Source: JBBDXS01 sp040902195 (lineage in GTDB: Bacteria; Chloroflexota; Dehalococcoidia; DSTF01; RBG-16-68-14). Taken from it: a stretch of 64,000 nucleotides of DNA. The translations under genes were made by a program, and so were the position numbers. The notes below the pieces were generated by a model that was given only the letters and a program-made list of their open reading frames with translations, was not told the origin of the DNA and searched no databases. Positions 24,761-31,495 of this stretch are shown piece after piece. The stretch is from the NCBI GenBank assembly GCA_040902195.1, contig JBBDXS010000015.1:36326-100325 (forward strand), written 5' to 3'. Position 1 is the stretch's first letter. Each line of letters begins with the position of its first letter.

Positions 24761-25801
24761 CTAGCGTCGCTTCGGGCGACCGCCGCCCATCACGCGCGAG
24801 ATAGGGCTCTGCGTGTTGCGCCAGTTGTGCACCGGCGCGTCTTCGCGGATGCGCTCGCCGGTGTACTTCAGGAAGACGTCGTCGAGTGTCGGGCTCGTGA
24901 GCGTGAGGTCGGCGACATCGATGCCCGCGTCGCCCAGCGCGCGCAGGATGGGCGGCAGCGACTGGCCGCCGTGCTGCGCTGTGAGCACGACGCGCCCATC
25001 GTCTTGCTTGACAGACGAGATGAACGGAAGGGCGCCGAGCACGCCGGTCGCGCGCGCGCGCCGCGCATCGGCATCTGAGCCGTCGTCGCGAAACGTCAGG
25101 CTGATCACGTCGCCGCCGAGCTCGGCTTTGAGCGCCTGAGGGCTCGCGTTCGCGATGATGCTGCCGTGATCGATGATCGCAAGCCGGTGGCAGAGGCGGT
25201 CGGCCTCTTCGAGGTAGTGGGTCGTGAGGAAGATCGTCAGGCCGTCACGCTTATTTAGCTCTTCAAGGTGCGCCCAGATGCCGGCGCGGTTCTGCGGGTC
25301 GAGACCCGTCGTCGGCTCGTCGAGGAAGAGGAGCTGCGGCCGGTGGATGAGGCCCGTCGCAAGGTCGAGGCGTTTGCGCATGCCGCCCGAGTAGGAGCCG
25401 GCCGGCCGTTCTGCGTCAGCGGTGAGGTCCATCAGCTCCAGCAGCTCGGCCGTGCGGCGGCGCAGAACGGCCTTGTCCATGTGGTAGAGCTGCCCCTGCA
25501 GGATCAGGTTCTCGCGGCCGGTCAGCACGTCATCGACGCCGACGTCCTGGGCCGCGTAGCCGATCAGGCTGCGGATCAGATCGGCGTGCTTCGCAACATC
25601 GCGGCCGAAGACGCGCGCGCTGCCGGACGTAGCGCCGAGGAGCGTTATGAGGATCTTGATCGTCGTCGACTTGCCGGCGCCATTCGGCCCGAGGAAGCCG
25701 AAGAACTCGCCTTCGTTGACGTCGAACGAGATGCCGCGCAGCGCCTCGATGCCGTCGGCGTAGACCTTGCGTAGCTCTGCGACCTCGATGACGCGGTTCA
25801 T
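24761..25801 (-). CDS. ABC transporter ATPase (DrrA-like)
   Basis: A 346-residue ATP-binding subunit. Walker A is GPNGAGKST (about 39-47), signature SYSGGMRKRL (about 136-145), Walker B LLFLDEPTTGLDP (about 156-168) and the H-loop ends in LTTHYLEEAD. A C-terminal 100-residue domain of the DrrA/CcmA type follows and runs into PTLDDVFLKYTG. ATG at 25801 is chosen because it begins just before the first strand; an in-frame extension exists upstream but crosses repeats. Partner permease lies immediately downstream. Likely an exporter of a hydrophobic compound; cargo unknown. Confidence 0.92.
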   Translation of the reverse strand: MNRVIEVAELRKVYADGIEALRGISFDVNEGEFFGFLGPNGAGKSTTIKILITLLGATSGSARVFGRDVAKHADLIRSLIGYAAQDVGVDDVLTGRENLILQGQLYHMDKAVLRRRTAELLELMDLTADAERPAGSYSGGMRKRLDLATGLIHRPQLLFLDEPTTGLDPQNRAGIWAHLEELNKRDGLTIFLTTHYLEEADRLCHRLAIIDHGSIIANASPQALKAELGGDVISLTFRDDGSDADARRARATGVLGALPFISSVKQDDGRVVLTAQHGGQSLPPILRALGDAGIDVADLTLTSPTLDDVFLKYTGERIREDAPVHNWRNTQSPISRVMGGGRPKRR

Positions 25802-25830
25802 TCGAGGAAGCTTGACATAGATACGAATCG

Positions 25831-25878
25831 GGAACAAGGAACAAGGCGTCAACGGATGGAGAACGGATAAACGGATAC
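25831..25878. repeat. GGAACAA and AACGGATA tandem repeats
   Basis: Two GGAACAA units, then GTCAACGGATGGAGAACGGA and its continuation; near-identical to the element at 23629-23660. Confidence 0.65.
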
Positions 25879-25920
25879 CGGGCGCCGAGGCTGGAAAGCC
25901 CCGGCTACGGAGATGGGGCG

Positions 25921-26757
25921 CTACAGCTCTCGCGCGACGGGGGGCGCGCGGTCGAAGGCGCGGCGCAACATGACCGCCGCGAAGACGGCGAACAGAGCGC
26001 TGATCGCGATGCCGGACGCGAGCACCTGCGGGGCGTGCTCGCTCGACGGCACGTCGGCCCACACGGCGAGGTAAACCGACACGCCGATGATGAACGCGAA
26101 GTTCCCGAACACGCTGCCAAGCGCCCAGAGCGGCTTGTACGGCAGATCGAAGCCGCGCGCCTCCACGCCTCGCGTGCGCAATAGCGCATCGAGCTGTTGG
26201 TTGACGAGGACGATGCAGGCGGACGTAAACAGCCAGCCGGCGTAGTTGGTGAGCGGCACATCGAAGTGGACACCGTTGCCCGCGTAGGCGTAGAGGTCGC
26301 CCAGGAACCAGTAGCGCCCCAGATGCGCGACGGGGTCCGTCACCGTGTCGGCCCAGGTGGTCACGACCGCGGCGAGCAGGAGCACGCGCAGCGAGTTATC
26401 GATGCGCGGATCGACGCGACGTTGCACGCCGGCGCCGCGCGGCTCGAGGCGCGACAGGAATGTGCAGGCGATCGAGTAGCCGAAGTAGGTCAGGAAGGCG
26501 AAGCTGAGCGACGCGAACAGCGGGACACCGCCGATGAACAGCTCGTCCGGGAAGTTTGCCTCGTTGTAGTGATAGTTGCCGAACGGGAAGCCGTTACGGA
26601 TGCTGCTAAACTCCACGAGCCAGCCGATGAACGTCCCCGTCGCTAGCCAGAGGAGGGTGCGCTGCCAGCCTCGCTCCGCCGTCGCGATGACAAGGAACGA
26701 GACGAGGAACGCCACGACGTACGGGCGCTCCGTGAACATCGCCGCGAGCTCGTTCAT
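25921..26757 (-). CDS. carotenoid biosynthesis protein, CruF/DUF422-like
   Basis: A 278-residue membrane protein with about seven helices. Motifs of the DUF422/CruF group are clear: EFSSIRNGFPFGNYHY (about 49-64), a DTVTDPVAHLGRYW segment (about 136-149) and VPLTNYAGWL (about 166-175). CruF enzymes hydrate carotenoid end groups. No other carotenoid gene lies in the window, so its exact substrate is open. A TACAAT -10 box ends 6 nt before the ATG, suggesting a leaderless mRNA; the divergent oxidoreductase at 26817 has the same arrangement. Confidence 0.82.
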   Translation of the reverse strand: MNELAAMFTERPYVVAFLVSFLVIATAERGWQRTLLWLATGTFIGWLVEFSSIRNGFPFGNYHYNEANFPDELFIGGVPLFASLSFAFLTYFGYSIACTFLSRLEPRGAGVQRRVDPRIDNSLRVLLLAAVVTTWADTVTDPVAHLGRYWFLGDLYAYAGNGVHFDVPLTNYAGWLFTSACIVLVNQQLDALLRTRGVEARGFDLPYKPLWALGSVFGNFAFIIGVSVYLAVWADVPSSEHAPQVLASGIAISALFAVFAAVMLRRAFDRAPPVAREL

Positions 26758-26763
26758 GGGCGA

Positions 26764-26809
26764 GATTGTAGCCGAAGCGCGAACGCAGCCGCTCGTGACC
26801 CGCTACACT
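26764..26809. promoter_or_regulatory. divergent leaderless promoter pair
   Basis: Minus-strand TACAAT (26769-26764) is 6 nt before ATG 26757; plus-strand TACACT (26804-26809) is 7 nt before ATG 26817. Neither has a clear -35 hexamer. Confidence 0.55.
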
Positions 26810-26816
26810 ACGGCCC

Positions 26817-27785
26817 ATGCGCGCGATCCAGATCAGCAGCCTCGATGGGCCCGATGCGCTCGCGCTCGCGGATGTAGCGGAGCCCGGCAGCGATAGCCGC
26901 GTCGTTATCGAGGTGCACGCGGCGGGCGTGTGCTTCGCGGACCTGCTGATGACGCGCGGGCGCTACCAGTTCCGGCCCGACGCGCCGTTCGTGCCCGGTG
27001 TTGAGCTGGCGGGCGTCGTGCGCAGCGCGCCGGAAGGCACGCCGTTCAGGCCGGGCGATCGAGTCGCGGCGTCCTCGCCGCTTGGCGCGTGGGCCGAGGT
27101 CGCGCTCGCTGCGCCGCAGGTGACGTTCCCGATCCCGGACGATATGTCGTTCGCGATGGCGACGGCGCTGATCAACTACCAGACCGCGTACTTCGCGCTC
27201 GTCGAGCGGGGCAACGCGCGGGCAGGGGACTCCGTGCTCATCCACGGCGCGACGGGCGGCGTCGGCAGCGCGGCAGTCGACGTCGCGAAGGCGCTCGGCA
27301 TGACGACGATCGCCGTCGCGCGCGGCGAGGACCAGCTCGCCGTCGCGCGCGAGCTGGGCGCGACGCACGCGGTCGATGCGGAGTCGGACTTCCTGGCGGA
27401 GGTGCGCGCGATCACGAACGACCGCGGCGTCGACATCGTCTTCGACACGGTCGGCGGCGAACGCTTCCTCGATAGCGTGCGCGCGCTCGCCTCGGGCGGG
27501 CGGCTGCTCGTCGTCGGGTTTGCGGCGGGCGAAATACCGCAGATCAAGGTGAATCGATTGCTCCTGCGCAATACGGCGGTCGTAGGCGTGGGCTGGGCGG
27601 AGTACATCCGCCACGACCCGGAGATGCCGCAGCGCGTAGCGAAGGGGATCGCGGAGCTGTGGGAGTCCGGCGCGCTTAAGCCGCTGATGGGGCCGTCGTT
27701 CCCGCTCGAGCGCGCCGCGGACGCGCTGCGTGAGATCGAGGGCCGGCGCGCGGTAGGCAAGATCGCGCTCATCGTCCGCGAGTAG
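26817..27785 (+). CDS. zinc-type alcohol dehydrogenase-like quinone oxidoreductase
   Basis: A 322-residue medium-chain reductase of the NADPH:quinone oxidoreductase (QOR) type. The N-terminal GroES-like domain has FVPGVELAGVV (about 61-71); the nucleotide-binding domain has SVLIHGATGGVGSAAVDVAK (about 139-158), the AxxGxxG-type loop of QORs. The catalytic-zinc Cys and His of true alcohol dehydrogenases are not seen, which fits a zinc-free quinone reductase. 33 nt separate it from the next gene, so the two are probably cotranscribed. Confidence 0.88.
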   Translation: MRAIQISSLDGPDALALADVAEPGSDSRVVIEVHAAGVCFADLLMTRGRYQFRPDAPFVPGVELAGVVRSAPEGTPFRPGDRVAASSPLGAWAEVALAAPQVTFPIPDDMSFAMATALINYQTAYFALVERGNARAGDSVLIHGATGGVGSAAVDVAKALGMTTIAVARGEDQLAVARELGATHAVDAESDFLAEVRAITNDRGVDIVFDTVGGERFLDSVRALASGGRLLVVGFAAGEIPQIKVNRLLLRNTAVVGVGWAEYIRHDPEMPQRVAKGIAELWESGALKPLMGPSFPLERAADALREIEGRRAVGKIALIVRE

Positions 27786-27818
27786 CCACAACATCATCGC
27801 AAGGGAAGGGGACGTTTC

Positions 27819-29189
27819 ATGGCAGCAGAGGCTTTCGATGTCGTTGTCCTCGGCACGGGCGCGGGCGGGCTGACGGCGGCTGAGCATGCAAAACAGGCGG
27901 GCGCGAACGTCGCACTGGTAGAGAAGGACCGGCCGGGCGGCGACTGCACGTACTATGGGTGCGTCCCCACCAAGGCGCTCATTCACTCCGCCAAGGTCCT
28001 GCACTACATCCGCCGCGCGCAGGAGTACGGCCTGCCGCGCGTCGATGTCCAGCCGGACTTTCGTGAGGTGATGGCGCACGCCCAGCGCGTGATCGACAAG
28101 GTCTCTGCGGAAGGTTCGTTCGAGCCGTGGCGCGACCGCGGCTTTCGTGTCTTCCAGGGCGAAGGCCGCTTCGTCGACCCGCACGAGCTCGAGGTCGCCG
28201 GCGAGCGCGTCCGCGGCGACAAGTTCGTCATCGCGACCGGTACCGACCCAGCTGTCCCCGAGATCGCGGGGCTGGCGGAGGCCGGCTACATCACGAATAT
28301 CCAGGCGGTCTCGCTGCCAGAGCAGCCGATGGAGCTCGCGATCATCGGGGCGGGACCGATCGGAACCGAGTTCTCTCAGTTCTTCACGCGCATGGGCACC
28401 AAGGTCACGGTCTTTGGGAAGTACGACCAGATCTTGCCCAAGGAGGACCCGGAGGTTGCCGGACGGCTGCGGACGATCCTCGAAGGAGAAGGCGTCACGA
28501 TTCACACCGGCGCGAAGGTCGATCAGGTCTCGACGCAGGGCGGGAAGAAGCTGGTCGTGGCGAGCAAGGGCGGAGAACGGCTGGAAGTCCTCGTCGACGA
28601 GATCCTCGCCGCGACGGGCCGCCGTCCCGCGACGAGCGAGATCGCGCTCGACGTGCCGGGCGTCGCGACCAGGCGCGGCGGCTGGATCGGGGTGGACGAC
28701 ACGCTGCGGACGTCCGCGGAGCACATCTGGGCCGTGGGCGATTGCGTCGGCAGGTTGCTCTTCACGCACGTCGCGAGCTACCAGGGCGACATCGTTGGGC
28801 ACAACATGTTCGCGAAGGACGGAGACCTGCAACGCTACGACGGCAGCGTGATCCCCTGGGCGACGTTCACCGAGCCGCCGCTGGCGCGCGTCGGGCTGAC
28901 GGAGCAGCAGGCGCGCGAGAAGCACGGCGACGTCCGCGTCGCGCGGCTGGAGTTCAGCGACATCGAGCGCGCGCACATCATGCTCGAACCCGAAGGGATG
29001 ATGAAGGTGGTCGCGGACGCCGACAAGCGCATCCTTGGCGCGACGATCCTCGGGCCGCACGCGGACGAGCTGATCCACGAGCTTGCCCTCGCTGTGAAGC
29101 TGGGCCTGCGCGCGGGCGATGTCCGCTCGCTGATCCACGCTTACCCCACGCTGGCGGAGGGCGTGCGCGAGGCCGTCAACCGGCTCTAG
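27819..29189 (+). CDS. FAD-dependent disulfide oxidoreductase (MerA/Lpd superfamily)
   Basis: A 456-residue class I pyridine-nucleotide disulfide oxidoreductase. FAD binding is shown by VLGTGAGGLTAAEHA (about 10-24), the redox pair by GGDCTYYGCVPTKA (Cys46 and Cys51), NAD(P) binding by AIIGAGPIGTEFSQ (about 173-186) and the second FAD motif by IWAVGDC. The C-terminal active-site segment reads HAYPTLAEGVREA: the catalytic His of lipoamide dehydrogenase (HAHPT) is replaced by Tyr, as in mercuric reductases. There is no N-terminal metal-binding domain or C-terminal Cys pair, so mercury reduction is unlikely. The substrate is unknown. AAGGGGA-like spacing precedes the ATG. Confidence 0.85.
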   Translation: MAAEAFDVVVLGTGAGGLTAAEHAKQAGANVALVEKDRPGGDCTYYGCVPTKALIHSAKVLHYIRRAQEYGLPRVDVQPDFREVMAHAQRVIDKVSAEGSFEPWRDRGFRVFQGEGRFVDPHELEVAGERVRGDKFVIATGTDPAVPEIAGLAEAGYITNIQAVSLPEQPMELAIIGAGPIGTEFSQFFTRMGTKVTVFGKYDQILPKEDPEVAGRLRTILEGEGVTIHTGAKVDQVSTQGGKKLVVASKGGERLEVLVDEILAATGRRPATSEIALDVPGVATRRGGWIGVDDTLRTSAEHIWAVGDCVGRLLFTHVASYQGDIVGHNMFAKDGDLQRYDGSVIPWATFTEPPLARVGLTEQQAREKHGDVRVARLEFSDIERAHIMLEPEGMMKVVADADKRILGATILGPHADELIHELALAVKLGLRAGDVRSLIHAYPTLAEGVREAVNRL

Positions 29190-29274
29190 GCTTGGCCATT
29201 CAAGGGCTGCGTTCCCCTGGTCGATGATCTAGGGGAAGGAGGTCCGGGAGCCCTCCCGGCTCCTGGGCGGAGCA

Positions 29275-30612
29275 TTGCTACGACTCATCGTCATCGGCTG
29301 CCTCACCTTAGGGGTTACTCTGTCCGGCGTCGCCTGCCGGTCAGGGAAGGAAGCCGCCTCTCGGGCGGAGAGTGTGGACGTGATCCGGGCGTCTCGCGCC
29401 AGCTTCCGTGCCGTCGATTCCGTCCAGCTCGTGCTCCACGTGAATGTCCAGCAGGAAGGCATCACGAGCAAAGTCGACACAGACCTCGGCTACCGGAACG
29501 GTCAGGTCGTGTACATGCACGACGTTATTTCCGGCGAAGGCGTGGATGAGTATGACTACAAGGAGAACCTCCTCGTAGCGGACGACCTCTATGTGCTCAC
29601 GAGCGACGATACGTGGTACGTGCGCAGTCCCTGGAACCAGGGGATCCCGGCCGACAGTCCATCAGCCGATCTGAGCGACTTGAACTCGTACTACGAGAAC
29701 AGCCTGGCGCCCTACATCAAGAGCCTCGAGTCCAAGGGAACTGAGGCCATCGATGGCGAGACGTTCCTGCGCTACGAGGCCTCGTTTGAGCCGCCCGATT
29801 CCCCCGCGGGCGACGCGTCGTTGTGGCTCCATGAGGAAACGTTCCTGCCGCGAAAACTCGAGATCAGCGTTGGCGATGAGAGCACCGCGATCGCGATGAC
29901 AATGGAGTTCCTTCGCTACGGGCTCCCGCCTCAGCCGCCCGATGTGCCGTCCGGCGCGTTGCCCTGGCGCGATCTCGAGCTGCCCAAAGCGCCATGCACG
30001 GGCGATGCGTTCGCGGCATGTCTGGCCGCGCAGACCGAGCTTGGCGGCATCGCAGTCGATTCGTGCTCAGGTGCGGGCCAGCGGATCTGCCTGGTACCGC
30101 TCGGAAACGTGGACGCCGGGCTGATGCGCTACTTCGTCGACTACTATCGCGAGCACTACAACCTAGCAGTGCAGGTGCTGACTCCGCAGGCGGTCTCCGA
30201 TCAGATCGTGGACAGCCAGCGGCAGCAGGTAGACGCCTCTACGTTGATGGACCTGATGACCAGCGCGTTCCCCGAGTCGCTGGCCGATCGGCAGATCGTG
30301 CTTGTCGGGGTCACGCCGATCGATCTGTTCGACAAGGACAGCACGTATCGGTACATCTTCAGCCGAAAGGGCACTCCGCAGAACCCACGCGGTGTGATCT
30401 CAACGTTCCGGATGGACCCGCGCACGTACGCCGAGGCGGCGGACGAAACGCTCCTCTACGCCCGCTCGCGGAAGATGCTCACGAAGTACATTGGCCTGTT
30501 GTACTACGGGCTGAGCCCTAGTGACGACCCGTCGAGCGCGCTGTTCGACTCGATCGGCGGCCCGGCCGACCTCGACGCGATGGGCGACGACCTGCCGGTC
30601 GACGTGCGCTAA
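29275..30612 (+). CDS. two-domain lipoprotein
   Basis: A 445-residue lipoprotein with a TTG start, hydrophobic LIVIGCLTLGVTL and lipobox LSGVAC; Cys20 would be lipidated. Residues 40-215 resemble the LppX/LolA-type half-barrel used for lipid or lipoprotein handling. After a Pro-rich hinge (about 217-230), the C-terminal half (about 260-440) resembles archaemetzincin-like proteases, with VPLGNVDAG, VGVTPIDLFDKDSTYRYIFS and VISTFRMDP, but the HExxH zinc site is absent: the aligned place reads LTKYIGLLYYG. It may therefore be a non-catalytic relative. Domain assignments are from pattern only. Confidence 0.6.
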   Translation: MLRLIVIGCLTLGVTLSGVACRSGKEAASRAESVDVIRASRASFRAVDSVQLVLHVNVQQEGITSKVDTDLGYRNGQVVYMHDVISGEGVDEYDYKENLLVADDLYVLTSDDTWYVRSPWNQGIPADSPSADLSDLNSYYENSLAPYIKSLESKGTEAIDGETFLRYEASFEPPDSPAGDASLWLHEETFLPRKLEISVGDESTAIAMTMEFLRYGLPPQPPDVPSGALPWRDLELPKAPCTGDAFAACLAAQTELGGIAVDSCSGAGQRICLVPLGNVDAGLMRYFVDYYREHYNLAVQVLTPQAVSDQIVDSQRQQVDASTLMDLMTSAFPESLADRQIVLVGVTPIDLFDKDSTYRYIFSRKGTPQNPRGVISTFRMDPRTYAEAADETLLYARSRKMLTKYIGLLYYGLSPSDDPSSALFDSIGGPADLDAMGDDLPVDVR

Positions 30613-30655
30613 GCCCTCGCTGGCGGCGACGCGACTGCTCTGTTAGCCTTGGCGC

Positions 30656-31423
30656 ATGATCCGCGTGGAGAAGCTGTACTACGCTCCGGTGAAGTCGCTG
30701 GCGCTTGTCGAGACGCCGCGCGCGTACCTCGATAAGCCGGGCATCGCGGGCGACCGGGCCTTCTATATTATCGATGCCAACGGCAAGCTGTTCACGCAGC
30801 GCGATCACGGGCCGCTCGTACAGGTGCGTCCGTCTTACGATGCGGAGAGCGGCCGGCTCGAGCTGTCCTTTCCTGACGGAAGCGTGCTCGCGGCTGTGCC
30901 GCAGCTCGGCGAGGCCGTCACGACGGGGTTCTGGGAGGGCAGGCCCGTCGAAGGCCGTGTCCTGGCAGGCAAGTGGAACGATGCGCTCTCGCAGTTCGCG
31001 AAGCAGGAGCTGCGTATCGTGAAGGTCGACAGGCCGGGCCAGTCGTTCGACGCGTACCCGCTCTCGATGTGCTCGATGGGCTCCCTCGAAGCGCTGGCGG
31101 GCGCGGCCGATCGTGCCGACGTCGATGGCCGTCGATTCCGGCAGAACATCTATATCGCGGGCGCTGCGCCGCACGAGGAGGATACGTGGCTGGACGGCGA
31201 GGTACGTGTCGGCGCGGCGGTGCTGCGTGTGAAGATGCGCGACTCGCGCTGCGCCGTCACGACGCACAGCCCCGAGACGGGCGAGACCGACATGAACACG
31301 CTGAAGCTGATCGCCTCGTACCGGACCGACCAGCCGAAGGAAGTGAACTTCGGTGTCTACTGCACGGTCGCGCAGCCGGGGGAGGCCGCGGTCGGGGATG
31401 TGGTCGAGCCGCTGGACGGGTAG
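30656..31423 (+). CDS. MOSC domain protein (MOSC-N / MOSC)
   Basis: A 255-residue protein with the beta-barrel MOSC-N domain (about 1-75: YYAPVKSLALVE, GIAGDRAFYIID) and the MOSC domain (about 110-250). The likely molybdenum-cofactor Cys is in RDSRCAVTTHSPETG (Cys195). MOSC proteins carry sulfur for, or use, the molybdenum cofactor; mARC-type relatives reduce N-hydroxylated compounds. No electron-transfer partner is adjacent. TAGCCT lies 6 nt before the ATG, consistent with a leaderless mRNA. Confidence 0.88.
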   Translation: MIRVEKLYYAPVKSLALVETPRAYLDKPGIAGDRAFYIIDANGKLFTQRDHGPLVQVRPSYDAESGRLELSFPDGSVLAAVPQLGEAVTTGFWEGRPVEGRVLAGKWNDALSQFAKQELRIVKVDRPGQSFDAYPLSMCSMGSLEALAGAADRADVDGRRFRQNIYIAGAAPHEEDTWLDGEVRVGAAVLRVKMRDSRCAVTTHSPETGETDMNTLKLIASYRTDQPKEVNFGVYCTVAQPGEAAVGDVVEPLDG

Positions 31424-31465
31424 CTCGCGTCGACGCTGGCAGGGCAGGGCGAGGGTAGAGCGGAG

Positions 31466-31471
31466 TATACT
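31466..31471 (+). promoter_or_regulatory. -10 box (TATACT) of the cyclase-fusion gene
   Basis: TATACT lies 24 nt before the ATG at 31496; a GGAGAGGGGG ribosome site lies in between. Confidence 0.55.
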
Positions 31472-31495
31472 ATCCGTCTGGCGGAGAGGGGGATA

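Noticed and set aside
26808..29138. 776-residue minus-strand ORF
   Set aside because: Opposite two clearly conserved oxidoreductases; no motifs of its own and a composition typical of high-GC antisense frames.
27819..29189. Mercuric reductase as function
   Set aside because: No N-terminal metal-binding domain, no C-terminal vicinal Cys pair and no mer genes nearby.
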